A stretch of 64,000 nt of DNA. Origin: Cypionkella sp049896245 (lineage in GTDB: Bacteria > Pseudomonadota > Alphaproteobacteria > Rhodobacterales > Rhodobacteraceae). Positions 31,168-39,583 of the stretch are shown here, piece after piece. The notes under the pieces were generated by a model. It saw only the letters and a list, made by a program, of their open reading frames with translations. It made no database searches and had not been told where the DNA came from. The DNA lies in assembly GCF_049896245.1 (NCBI RefSeq), contig NZ_JAFCTX010000002.1, positions 62,001-126,000 on the forward strand. Direction: 5' to 3'. The translations under genes were made by a program, and so were the position numbers. Position 1 is the stretch's first letter, and each line of letters begins with the position of its first letter.

Positions 31168-32226
31168 TTATGGCTGCGGGCAGAGGCCGTTGACCAAGGG
31201 CACCGCGCAGACGGCAGGGGCTGCCGGAGCCGTCACCGCAGGCGCGGTTGAGGCCGGGGCGGTGGCTGCTGGTGCTGTAGCCACCGGAGCGGTGGCGGCT
31301 GGTGCTTTAGCCACTGGAGCGGTGGTTGCTGGCGCGGGGGCCATCGTCTCGGCGGGCGCCATGGTCGCATCCGGGGCCATGGTTGCGGCAGGTGATGCCT
31401 CAGCCGGGGCGGTTGTCGCCGCAGGTGCTGCGGGCAAGATCGTGGCACCCGGTAGCATGGTCGGGGTGGCACTCAGCACCGGGGCCATGGCCTCAACCGG
31501 GGCGGGCTTTTTCTTTTTCGGCGCGGGTGGCGGCAGTTTCAGCTTGTCAGGGTAGCTGCCATCGGCGTTCAGCACCACGACCTTGGCACCATCCTGCACG
31601 CGGTTGTACAGATCCATCACGTCCTGGTTGATCATGCGGATACAGCCTGACGAGGCGTTTTTGCCGATCGAGAACCATTCCGGCGTGCCATGGATGCGGT
31701 AGCCGTAATCCACGCCATTGGTCGTCAGATACAAGGCGCGCGCGCCCAGCGGATTGGTCGGCCCGCCGGGCTGGCCTTTTTCCCATTTCGCAAGCTCGGG
31801 GTGGCGCTCGATCATTTCCGGCGGCGGCGTCCATTTCGGCCAATGCGTGCGGCTGGTGATATTGGCCACCCCCGCCCATTGGAAGCCCGCGCGGCCGACC
31901 GCGATGCCGTAGCGCAGCGCGGTGTTCTTGCCGTTGATGTAGTAGAGATGGCGCTCTGACGGCGCGATGATGATGGTGCCCACCGCTTCGGCGCTGTCGT
32001 AGGCAACTTGCTGCACCTGAAATTCCGGCGGCACTTTTTCGACCGGCACCGTCGGCACCGTGATGCCGTCATCGCTGACGCCCGCATAATGCAGCGCATT
32101 GTCGGTTGGCACCGGGGCTTGCGCTACGCCCGGTGTCGCCCCGGGGAGAGGTGTGCCCGGCACGCAGGCCGCGAGTGTCAGCGACAAAGCTGTCGCTGCC
32201 AGAAGTTTAACCGTCAAAAAACGCAT
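31168..32226 (-). CDS. L,D-transpeptidase lipoprotein with Ala/Pro/Thr-rich tail
   Basis: A 352-residue YkuD-domain protein. The lipobox 'LTLAAC' puts the lipidated cysteine at 21. The YkuD domain (about 80-220) has H179 and the catalytic C195 in 'IGKNASSGCIRM'. Such enzymes form 3-3 peptidoglycan crosslinks or attach proteins to the wall. After a basic Pro/Lys stretch ('PPPAPKKKKPAP') the last 110 residues are repeats of Ala, Pro, Thr and Met ('ATMAPDATMAPAETMAP'), with a final 'CAVPLVNGLC' pair of cysteines. The tail may span the periplasm. Confidence 0.92.
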   Translation of the reverse strand: MRFLTVKLLAATALSLTLAACVPGTPLPGATPGVAQAPVPTDNALHYAGVSDDGITVPTVPVEKVPPEFQVQQVAYDSAEAVGTIIIAPSERHLYYINGKNTALRYGIAVGRAGFQWAGVANITSRTHWPKWTPPPEMIERHPELAKWEKGQPGGPTNPLGARALYLTTNGVDYGYRIHGTPEWFSIGKNASSGCIRMINQDVMDLYNRVQDGAKVVVLNADGSYPDKLKLPPPAPKKKKPAPVEAMAPVLSATPTMLPGATILPAAPAATTAPAEASPAATMAPDATMAPAETMAPAPATTAPVAKAPAATAPVATAPAATAPASTAPAVTAPAAPAVCAVPLVNGLCPQP

Positions 32227-32241
32227 CCGTCAGCCCATCAC

Positions 32242-32269
32242 AAAAAGGGGGCGGCAGGGAAGTGCCGCC
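32242..32269 (-). terminator. Terminator of the kynU-kynA transcript
   Basis: On the reverse strand GGCGGCA (read as 32269-32263) pairs across CTTCCC with TGCCGCC (32256-32250), followed by CCCCTTTTTGTG. It lies 146 bp after the TDO stop and just upstream of the L,D-transpeptidase start, so it separates the two transcription units. Confidence 0.75.
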
Positions 32270-32356
32270 GAGATTCTCTTGTAAAGACGCTAGTGGAGCC
32301 GAAAAGCAAGGTCAAAGCCCTTGTTTCCAATATGCGCATAATCACAAGCTCGTGGG

Positions 32357-32391
32357 GTGGCGCGCATCCGGGGCTTACCTGTGCGCGCCAC
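32357..32391. repeat. Inverted repeat downstream of TDO
   Basis: GTGGCGCGCA (32357-32366) and TGCGCGCCAC (32382-32391) form a perfect 10-bp stem with a 15-base loop, 24 bp after the TDO stop. No T-tract; probably stabilises the 3' end. Confidence 0.7.
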
Positions 32392-32414
32392 AGGCTGCTG
32401 GATCTGGCGCGCCC

Positions 32415-33299
32415 CTACAACGTCGTACGCAGATGCCAGAGTTCGGGAAACAGCTCGACATCCAGCATCCGGCGCAGATAGCTGACACCGCCGGTGCCGC
32501 CCGTGCCGCGTTTGAGGCCGATGACGCGTTCCACCGTGGTGACATGGTTGAAGCGCCAGCGTCGGAAGTAATCCTCGAAATCCACCAGCTTTTCGGCCAA
32601 CTCGTAGGCCTGCCAGTATTGCGTCGGATCGCGGTAGACCATTTCCCAGACCCGCTGCACGCCCTCATGCACCAGCCAAGGCTGGCGCAGATCGCGGTTC
32701 AGCACGTCTTCGGGCACCGGCAGCCCTGCGCGGGCGAGATGGCGCAGGGCTTCGTCGTAGAGGCTGGGGCGGGCGAGTTCGGCTTCCAAGAGGGCGGTGA
32801 GGTCGGCGCGGTGCGCGTGGGGTTTCAGCATCGCCAAGTTGCGATTGCCGACGGCATATTCAATCAGGCGGTATTGCCAGGATTGAAAGCCCGAGGACTG
32901 CCCCAAACCTTCGCGGAAGGTGGTGTAATCCGACGGCGTCATGGTGCGCAAAACGTCCCAGGCGTTGTTCAGCTGCTCAAAAATCCGGGAAATCCGGGCG
33001 AGCATCTTGAACGCTTCCGGTGCGCGACCTGCGGCTATGGCTTGGCGGGCGGCATTGAGTTCGTGTAGCGCCAGTTTCATCCAAAGCTCGGAGGTCTGGT
33101 GCTGGATGATGAACAACATCTCGTCATGCGCCGGGGTCAGTTGGCGTTGGGCGGAAAGGATCTGGTCGATGTGCAGATAATCGCCGTAGGACATCCGCCC
33201 ATCGAACGACATCTGCGCGCCCTCAGAGGCTGGGTTGTAGGGGGTGGGATTGTCGGCGCTTTGGTGCATCGGGCAGCCGGGCTTGTCATCGGTGGTCAT
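32415..33299 (-). CDS. kynA: Tryptophan 2,3-dioxygenase
   Basis: A 294-residue heme dioxygenase. 'MSYGDYLHIDQIL' and 'MLFIIQHQTSELWMKLALHE' (H67 near the active site) are family signatures. The proximal heme ligand is H252 in 'RRWRFNHVTTVERVIG', followed by the 'GTGGTGG' loop. It opens the indole ring of tryptophan to N-formylkynurenine. ATG 33299 is used: AGGAGA lies seven bases upstream, inside the longer frame that begins at 33317. Downstream of kynU in the same direction. Kynurenine formamidase is not in the window. Confidence 0.95.
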   Translation of the reverse strand: MTTDDKPGCPMHQSADNPTPYNPASEGAQMSFDGRMSYGDYLHIDQILSAQRQLTPAHDEMLFIIQHQTSELWMKLALHELNAARQAIAAGRAPEAFKMLARISRIFEQLNNAWDVLRTMTPSDYTTFREGLGQSSGFQSWQYRLIEYAVGNRNLAMLKPHAHRADLTALLEAELARPSLYDEALRHLARAGLPVPEDVLNRDLRQPWLVHEGVQRVWEMVYRDPTQYWQAYELAEKLVDFEDYFRRWRFNHVTTVERVIGLKRGTGGTGGVSYLRRMLDVELFPELWHLRTTL

Positions 33300-33455
33300 A
33301 TCATTCTCTCCTGTCATGGGGTTTGCCCCGGATGGGGCGTCAGGCGCAGGAATGAGATTGGCGGTTGAGGACCGAAAGATTGCCGATGGTGCGCCACTGC
33401 GCGATCCATCCGGCGGGGCGGCAAAGGGCGGTGCTTGTGGCTTTCACCTTGGTCA

Positions 33456-33531
33456 AAATACTCCCGCCGGAGGCATCCGTGGCTGGCGGCAAGAGCCTCC
33501 GGCGGGGATATTTGAGCAGAGAGGATGACCT
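33456..33531. repeat. REP-like palindrome between kynU and kynA
   Basis: AAATACTCCCGCCGGAGGC (33456-33474) and GCCTCCGGCGGGGATATTT (33495-33513) are near-perfect inverted arms, followed by GAGCAGAGAGGATGACCT. Very close to the copies at 2612 and 22142. It splits the kynU and kynA messages and may adjust their ratio. Confidence 0.85.
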
Positions 33532-33539
33532 AAGCGGCA

Positions 33540-34733
33540 TCACGTGACTTTCGCGCGGGTTTTATAGTCGGGGCGGTCCCAGAGGTTGTTTTGCATGATG
33601 TCGGCGATTATCGCTATGGCTTTGGCCACGTCGCTTTCGTCGATGAACAAGGGCGTGAAGCCGCAGCGGATGATGTCGGGGGCGCGGAAATCGCCGATCA
33701 CGCCGCGGGCGATCATGGCTTGCATGATGGCGTAGCCTTCGGGATGGCGGAACGAGACTTGGCTGCCGCGATCTTGATGGCTGCGCGGGGTGGCGAGGCT
33801 GAGCGTGGGGCAGGCGGCCTCGATCCCGGCGATGTATTGGTCTTGCAAGGCTAGCGAGGCTTGGCGCAGGGCGGCCATGTCGACTTGGTCCCAGATGTCC
33901 AGCGAGGCTTCCAAGGCGGCCAGTTGCAGGATCGGCGGGGTGCCGACGCGCATCCGCTCGGCCCCGGTGGCGGGGAGATAGTCGAGATCGAAGGCGAAGG
34001 GGGCGGCGTGGCCTTGCCAGCCGGATAGGGCGGGGCGGGCGGTATCGGCATGGCGGGGGGCGACGTAGATGAACGCCGGACCACCGGGGCCGGAGTTGAG
34101 GTATTTATAGGTACAGCCGACCGCGAAATCGGCGTTGCATTTGCTCAGTTCGACCTGAAAGGCCCCGGCAGAGTGGGCCAGATCCCAGATCGTCAGCGCG
34201 CCGTGTTGATGGGCGCGGGCAGTGATCGCGGCCATGTCGTGGCGGCGCCCGGTGCGGTAATCGACTTCGGTGATCATCGTCACCGCGATGGTGTCGTCAA
34301 TGGCGTCCAGCAGGTCTTCGGGGGCGACGGTTTTCAACTCGTAGCCATTGCCAAGGGTGCGGCAGAGGCCCTCGGCCATGTAGAGATCAGACGGGAAATT
34401 ACCGGTATCGGAGAGAATGACTTTCCGGGTCGGGTTCATCTCAAGGCAAGACGCCAGCGCCTGATAGACCTTGATCGACAGCGTGTCGCCCATCACCACA
34501 TGGCCAGCCTCGGCCCCGATCAGCCGCGCGATGCGGTCGCCGACGCGCATCGGCTTGTCCATCCACGCGGCTTTGTTCCAGGCGGTGATCAGCATCTCGC
34601 CCCATTCCGCCGTGACCGTCTGCGCCACCCGTGCGGCGGTGGCCGTCGGCAGCGGGCCCAGCGAATTGCCGTCGAGATAGATCATGCCAGTGGGCAGGTG
34701 GAACTGGGCTTTGGTGGCGGCGAAATCGGTCAT
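33540..34733 (-). CDS. kynU: Kynureninase
   Basis: A 397-residue PLP enzyme that cleaves kynurenine to anthranilate and alanine. Landmarks: 'MIYLDGNSLGPLP' (17-29), 'SDTGNFPSDLYMAEGL' (108-123), 'WDLAHSAGAFQVEL' (183-196) and the PLP lysine K210 in 'FAVGCTYKYLNSGPGGPAF'. 'LSGWQGHAAPF' is also characteristic. ATG 34733 has AAGGAG seven bases upstream on its strand. It is first in a kynU-kynA unit, and the shared 18-bp palindrome is 66 bp upstream. Its product is the substrate of the 4-15 kb cluster. Confidence 0.96.
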   Translation of the reverse strand: MTDFAATKAQFHLPTGMIYLDGNSLGPLPTATAARVAQTVTAEWGEMLITAWNKAAWMDKPMRVGDRIARLIGAEAGHVVMGDTLSIKVYQALASCLEMNPTRKVILSDTGNFPSDLYMAEGLCRTLGNGYELKTVAPEDLLDAIDDTIAVTMITEVDYRTGRRHDMAAITARAHQHGALTIWDLAHSAGAFQVELSKCNADFAVGCTYKYLNSGPGGPAFIYVAPRHADTARPALSGWQGHAAPFAFDLDYLPATGAERMRVGTPPILQLAALEASLDIWDQVDMAALRQASLALQDQYIAGIEAACPTLSLATPRSHQDRGSQVSFRHPEGYAIMQAMIARGVIGDFRAPDIIRCGFTPLFIDESDVAKAIAIIADIMQNNLWDRPDYKTRAKVT

Positions 34734-34798
34734 GGCAGGCTCCTTCAGGCACAGCGTCGCATGGCGGTTTGGGGTCAGCAATAGGCGGAATGGCCAAA

Positions 34799-34816
34799 AA
34801 TTTCAAGCTTGAAATT
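34799..34816. promoter_or_regulatory. Second copy of the anthranilate-cluster palindrome, upstream of kynU
   Basis: AATTTCAAGCTTGAAATT, identical to 7288-7305, with matching flanks (AAA before, GTTT after). It begins 66 bp upstream of the kynU ATG. Only these two copies were seen in 64 kb. Confidence 0.78.
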
Positions 34817-35113
34817 GTTTCGAATCGCGGCGGCCTTGCTGGATTCGCCGGATGTTTGCGCTATCGAGAGGGATTTGGGTACGATGTTGAAATTGCACTG
34901 ATATTCAGCGGCGGGAAATTCGTCCGTCTGGGTGGTTTGGAGCGGAATTTTTGCCCCAAGCGCCTGCTGCGCCTGCTTTCATCCGGTAAAGCCGACAGGT
35001 TTTTCACCAAAAGCGGCAATCAAGCGTTGAACTATCGGGCGGCAATGCTAAGCCTCATGGGGGATTTGGCGGTCACGGTTGCTCCTTGAACCGCCCAAAC
35101 GCGGGGGAATACG
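34817..35113. other. Intergenic region before pntA, no gene seen
   Basis: With the palindrome it makes a 380-bp gap between kynU and pntA. The sequence is less GC-rich than its neighbours. TTGAAC near 35025 could be a -35 for pntA, but no matching -10 is convincing. Short open frames here show no coding character. Confidence 0.5.
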
Positions 35114-36691
35114 TTGAAAATAGGTGCGTTGAGCGAGATTTTTGCAGGCGAAAACCGGGTGGCGATGACCCCGGAATCGGCGCTGCAACTGGTGAAACTG
35201 GGGCATGTTTGCGTCATTCACGCTGGGGCGGGGGCGAAAGCGGGGTTCTCCGACGCTTTGTATATCAAGGCAGGGGTTGAGGTTCTGGCTTCGGCTGCCG
35301 AGGTTGTTGCGAGCGCCGATGTGCTGGTGAAGGTGCGTGGGCCGGAAGTTGCCGAGGCGCAGGCGTTGCGCGAGGGGCAGACGCTGATCTCGATGTTCTG
35401 GCCAGCGCAGAACCCGGACCTGCTGGAGATCGTCAAGGCGCGCGGTGCTACCGTGGTGGCGATGGATATGGTGCCGCGGATCAGCCGCGCCCAGAAGATG
35501 GATGCGCTGTCGTCGATGGCCAATATCGCGGGCTATCGCGCGGTGATCGAGGCGGGCTCGAACTTCGGGCGGTTCTTTACGGGGCAGGTGACGGCGGCGG
35601 GCAAGGTTCCTCCGGCGAAGGTTTTGGTTGTCGGTGCAGGCGTGGCTGGTCTTGCGGCGATTGGCACCAGCGTGTCTTTGGGCGCGATTGTGCATGCGTT
35701 TGATGTGCGCCCGGAAGTGGCCGAGCAGATCGAGTCGATGGGCGCGAGTTTTGTGTATCTGGAGTTTGATGCCAGCGAATTGCCGGATGGCGCTGCGACG
35801 GGGGGCTATGCGGCCCCGTCGAGCCCCGCCTTCGCGGCAAAGCAGCTGGCGAAATTCCGTGAATTGGCGCCAGAGATGGACATCGTGATCACCACCGCGC
35901 TGATCCCCGGACGGCCTGCGCCAAAGCTGTGGACCGCCGATATGGTGGCTGCGATGAAGCCCGGCTCGGTCGTGGTGGATTTGGCCGCCGAGCGCGGCGG
36001 CAACTGCGATCTGACGGTGATGGATCAGAAAATCGTGTCCGACAATGGCGTGACGGTGGTGGGGTATACCGATTTCCCAAGCCGGATGGCGGCGCAGGCA
36101 TCGACGCTTTATTCCAACAATATCAGGCATATGCTGGCCGATCTTACACCAAAGAAAGATGGTGTGATTGATCACAATATGGCCGATGACGTGATCCGGG
36201 GCGCGACTGTTGCCAAAGATCACGAGATCACCTTCCCACCACCGCCGCCAAAGATCGCGGCGATTGCGGTGCAAAAGCCGAAGGAAAAGGTCAAGGAACT
36301 GACCCATGACGAAAAGCGCGCGGCGGAAGCGGCGGTGTTCACGGCGCAGACGCGTTCTCAGGTGGGGATGCTGGTGATCGGCGGTGGGCTGATTTTGCTC
36401 GCGGGGCTGTATGCGCCAGCAAGCTTCATGTCGCATTTTATCGTGTTCGTGCTGTCGGTCTATGTCGGCGTTCAGGTGATCTGGAATGTCTCGCACTCGC
36501 TTCACACGCCGCTGATGGCGATCACCAATGCGATTTCCTCGATCATCATCTTGGGCGCGCTGATGCAGATCGGCTCGGGCAACTGGTTGGTGATGATCCT
36601 CGGCGCTTTGGCGGTGTTCATGGCGGGGATCAATATTTTCGGCGGTTTCATGGTGACACGGCGGATGCTTGCCATGTTCCAGAAGTCGTAA
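35114..36691 (+). CDS. pntA: NAD(P) transhydrogenase subunit alpha
   Basis: A 525-residue full-length alpha subunit (alpha1 plus alpha2 fused, as in E. coli). Residues 1-380 are the NAD-binding domain I: 'KIGALSEIFAGENRVAMTP', 'VLVVGAGVAGLAAIGTSVSLG' (Rossmann) and 'ERGGNCDLT'. Residues 415-525 carry four membrane helices. With PntB it uses the proton gradient to reduce NADP+ with NADH. The start codon is TTG 35114; GGGGGAA precedes it. PntB follows after 12 bp. Confidence 0.96.
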   Translation: MKIGALSEIFAGENRVAMTPESALQLVKLGHVCVIHAGAGAKAGFSDALYIKAGVEVLASAAEVVASADVLVKVRGPEVAEAQALREGQTLISMFWPAQNPDLLEIVKARGATVVAMDMVPRISRAQKMDALSSMANIAGYRAVIEAGSNFGRFFTGQVTAAGKVPPAKVLVVGAGVAGLAAIGTSVSLGAIVHAFDVRPEVAEQIESMGASFVYLEFDASELPDGAATGGYAAPSSPAFAAKQLAKFRELAPEMDIVITTALIPGRPAPKLWTADMVAAMKPGSVVVDLAAERGGNCDLTVMDQKIVSDNGVTVVGYTDFPSRMAAQASTLYSNNIRHMLADLTPKKDGVIDHNMADDVIRGATVAKDHEITFPPPPPKIAAIAVQKPKEKVKELTHDEKRAAEAAVFTAQTRSQVGMLVIGGGLILLAGLYAPASFMSHFIVFVLSVYVGVQVIWNVSHSLHTPLMAITNAISSIIILGALMQIGSGNWLVMILGALAVFMAGINIFGGFMVTRRMLAMFQKS

Positions 36692-36703
36692 GGGAGCGCG
36701 CAG

Positions 36704-38137
36704 ATGGAATATGGATTCACCACGGCGGCCTATGTGGTCGCAGCCGTTTTGTTCATTCAGTCGCTCGGCGGGTTGTCCGGGCAAGAAAGTGCCAAGCGCG
36801 CGGTTTGGTATGGCATCGTCGGCATGGCGCTGGCGGTTGCGGCGACGCTTTATGGGCCGGGGGCGATTAACTGGCTGATCTCGCTGGTTATGATTGCGGC
36901 GGGCGGGGCGATTGGCTGGTATGTCGCGCAAAAGGTGCAGATGACCGAGATGCCGCAGCTGGTGGCGGCGATGCACTCGCTGGTTGGTTTGGCGGCGGTG
37001 TTCATCGGCTATAATACGCATATCGAGATGGTGCGGGTTTTGGGCTTGGACGAGGCTGCGCGCAGTGCTTTGGCAGGTTTTGCGGCGGTGATTGCGCATA
37101 AATCCGGCGTCGAAGTGTCGATCCTGCGGGTCGAGACGTTCCTTGGCGTGTTCATCGGGGCGGTGACGTTTACCGGCTCGGTGGTGGCCTTTGGCAAGCT
37201 GGCGGGCAAGGTTGACGGCAAGGCGAAAAAGCTGCCGGGCGGGCATGTGCTGAACGCAACGGCGGCGATCGTGTCGCTGGTTTTGTTGGTGGTGTATCTG
37301 CAAACCGGCTCGACCTTGGCGCTGCTGGGCATGACGGTGGCCGCGTTGTTCATCGGTTATCACCTGATCATGGGCATCGGCGGCGCGGATATGCCTGTCG
37401 TGGTGTCGATGCTGAACTCTTATTCCGGCTGGGCGGCGGCGGCGATTGGTTTCTCGCTGTCGAACGATTTGTTGATTGTTGTGGGCGCGCTGGTGGGGTC
37501 TTCGGGTGCGATCCTGAGCTATATCATGTGCAAGGCGATGAATCGTTCCTTTATCAGCGTGATCTTGGGCGGCTTTGGTGGCACCACGGGCCCGGCGATG
37601 GAGGTCACCGGCGAGCAGGTGGCGATTGATGCCGAAGGCGTCGCTGCGGCTTTGAATGATGCCGACAGCATCATCATCATTCCGGGTTACGGCATGGCGG
37701 TGGCGCAGGCGCAGCAATCGGTGTCGGAATTGACGCGCAAGCTGCGGGCGGCGGGAAAGACCGTGCGCTTTGCGATCCATCCGGTGGCGGGGCGTCTGCC
37801 GGGGCATATGAACGTGCTTTTGGCCGAGGCGAAGGTGCCTTATGACATCGTGCTGGAGATGGATGAGATCAACGACGATTTCCCGACGACCGATGTGGCG
37901 ATCGTGATTGGCTCGAATGACATCGTCAATCCGGCGGCGCAGGAAGATCCGAACAGCCCTATTGCGGGGATGCCTGTGTTGGAATGCTGGAAGGCAAAGC
38001 AAGTGTTTGTCAGCAAGCGCGGGCAGGGCACGGGCTATTCTGGCATCGAGAACCCGTTGTTCTATAAAGAAAACACCCGGATGTTCTATGGCGATGCGAA
38101 GAAGTCTTTGGATGCTTTGTTGCCGATGATCGACTGA
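36704..38137 (+). CDS. pntB: NAD(P) transhydrogenase subunit beta
   Basis: A 477-residue beta subunit. About nine membrane helices fill residues 1-260, including 'SWLVALVMIAAGGAIGW'-type ('LISLVMIAAGGAIGWYVAQK') segments. The C-terminal NADP(H) domain III has 'IIIIPGYGMAVAQAQQSV', 'RFAIHPVAGRLPGHMNVLLAEA' and 'IGSNDIVNPAAQEDPNSPI', all diagnostic. The start at 36704 lies in a purine-rich 'AAGGGAGCGCAG' context. It forms the proton-translocating complex with PntA. Confidence 0.97.
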   Translation: MEYGFTTAAYVVAAVLFIQSLGGLSGQESAKRAVWYGIVGMALAVAATLYGPGAINWLISLVMIAAGGAIGWYVAQKVQMTEMPQLVAAMHSLVGLAAVFIGYNTHIEMVRVLGLDEAARSALAGFAAVIAHKSGVEVSILRVETFLGVFIGAVTFTGSVVAFGKLAGKVDGKAKKLPGGHVLNATAAIVSLVLLVVYLQTGSTLALLGMTVAALFIGYHLIMGIGGADMPVVVSMLNSYSGWAAAAIGFSLSNDLLIVVGALVGSSGAILSYIMCKAMNRSFISVILGGFGGTTGPAMEVTGEQVAIDAEGVAAALNDADSIIIIPGYGMAVAQAQQSVSELTRKLRAAGKTVRFAIHPVAGRLPGHMNVLLAEAKVPYDIVLEMDEINDDFPTTDVAIVIGSNDIVNPAAQEDPNSPIAGMPVLECWKAKQVFVSKRGQGTGYSGIENPLFYKENTRMFYGDAKKSLDALLPMID

Positions 38138-38141
38138 TGCA

Positions 38142-38161
38142 GGTGCGTGAGATCACGCACC
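38142..38161. repeat. GGTGCGTGA palindrome after pntB
   Basis: GGTGCGTGA-GA-TCACGCACC is a perfect 9-bp stem with a 2-base centre, four bases after the pntB stop. From memory this GTGCGTGA...TCACGCAC element is common between genes in Rhodobacteraceae. Confidence 0.8.
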
Positions 38162-38175
38162 CTACGCCTGCATTA

Positions 38176-38199
38176 CCCCGGCCAACGCGTCGGGGTTTT
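38176..38199 (+). terminator. Terminator after pntB
   Basis: CCCCG (38176-38180) pairs with CGGGG (38191-38195), followed by TTTTGCTTTT. Short stem, but well placed 38 bp after the stop. Confidence 0.7.
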
Positions 38200-38305
38200 G
38201 CTTTTCTGCAACAGCGCGGGTGCATACCCCGGTATTCCGCGAAACCGCTGGCAGTCGGGATACAGAGATTGCCAACTGGGTCACGGCTTCTGACGTAAGG
38301 CTTGA

Positions 38306-39583
38306 ATGATGACCACTGACCACCCTTTGCGCTATGCTTTGGTTAACGAATTGCACGCGCGGCCCTTCCCGGCGCTGAGTGCGCCCTGCGTGGCGGCCTA
38401 CATCGCCATCAAGGAACCTGCCGAGGCGCAAAACCGGGATCGCGAAGCAGATCGCGCGCATTTGCTGGCGCTGCTGGATCGTTACGGCTCGGCGCATCCG
38501 CAGCCGGAGGCCACGCATTTCTCGGGGGCTTTGGGGCGGGCTGATGTGAAATGGGAAAGCCATACCGAGTTCGTGACTTATTCAGCCTTCACGCCGGGTC
38601 TGTCCGCGCGGGCGTTTGACCCCGCCGAGATGGAGGTTTTTCCCGAAGACTGGGTCGAGGCCGCCCCCGGCAAGCGCGTCGCCGCCGTTCTGATCCGGGT
38701 CGAGGTGATGGAGGACGAGCCCGCGATGCTCGCCAAGCTGGAGGAATGGTTTGTGCCCGAAAGCCTTGCGGTGGCGCGAGTGGTGGAAGGCGCTGCGCTG
38801 ATCGCGGGCGATTTCCGCATTGATCCGGCCGGCAATATGCGCTTTGCGGTGTTTGTGCGCCCCGATACTGGCGCGCGGCGGATTGGCCGGATTGTGCAAC
38901 GGTTGTGCGAGGTTGAAACCTACCGCGCCATGTCGATGCTGGGGCTGATGCGGGCGCGCGGGCTGACGGGTCGGCTCAACGCGCTTGACCCAAGGCTGTC
39001 GGCTTTGGTGTCGGGGCTGGATGGCGTGTCGCGGCCTGCCGAGGCGGCGTTGCATGAATTGCTGATGATTTCAGCGGAACTTGAAAGCCTTGCCGTGCAG
39101 CATAGCTTTCGGTTCGGCGCGACCGGGGCCTATGAGGCGATTGTGACGCAGCGGATTGAGGCCCTGCGTGAAGAACGCGTGCAGGGGCGGCAGACCTTTG
39201 GCGAGTTCATGATGCGGCGCTATGATCCGGCGATGCGGACGGTGAAATCTGCCGAGGCACGGCTGGGCTCGATGGCAGAACGGGCGCAACGCGCGGCGGA
39301 ATTGCTGCGCACGCGGGTCGATGTCGAACGATCAGCGCAGAACCAGAAGCTGCTGGAAAGCATGGACAGGCGGGCCGATCTGGCCCTGCGGTTGCAGCAC
39401 ACGGTAGAGGGGCTGTCGGTGGTGGCGATCAGCTATTACGCGGTGTCTTTGGCAGGATACGTTGTCTATCCGCTGGTCGAGGAAATCGGGGTTTCCAAGG
39501 GCGTGGCGATGGCGGTGCTGACGCCCTTGGTGGTGTTGGGCGTCTGGGGCGCATTGCGGCGGATCAAGGCCGGGATGCAGTAA
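38306..39583 (+). CDS. DUF3422 family protein
   Basis: A 425-residue protein. 'HPLRYALVNELHARPFPAL' at the N-terminus is the signature of DUF3422. The middle is helical and charged, with coiled-coil character around 270-355 ('AERAQRAAELLRTRVDVERS'). Two C-terminal membrane helices follow (about 370-420, 'VVAISYYAVSLAGYVVYPLV' and the next). Probably an inner-membrane protein with a large cytoplasmic part; function unknown. Starts at 38306 and 38309 are both possible. It overlaps the convergent asparaginase gene by 20 bp. Confidence 0.93.
   Translation: MMTTDHPLRYALVNELHARPFPALSAPCVAAYIAIKEPAEAQNRDREADRAHLLALLDRYGSAHPQPEATHFSGALGRADVKWESHTEFVTYSAFTPGLSARAFDPAEMEVFPEDWVEAAPGKRVAAVLIRVEVMEDEPAMLAKLEEWFVPESLAVARVVEGAALIAGDFRIDPAGNMRFAVFVRPDTGARRIGRIVQRLCEVETYRAMSMLGLMRARGLTGRLNALDPRLSALVSGLDGVSRPAEAALHELLMISAELESLAVQHSFRFGATGAYEAIVTQRIEALREERVQGRQTFGEFMMRRYDPAMRTVKSAEARLGSMAERAQRAAELLRTRVDVERSAQNQKLLESMDRRADLALRLQHTVEGLSVVAISYYAVSLAGYVVYPLVEEIGVSKGVAMAVLTPLVVLGVWGALRRIKAGMQ

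Noticed and set aside
35048..38002. 984-residue reverse-strand open frame
   Set aside because: It is antisense to pntA and pntB, which have full family signatures; the Arg/His-rich translation is typical of a GC-rich antisense shadow.
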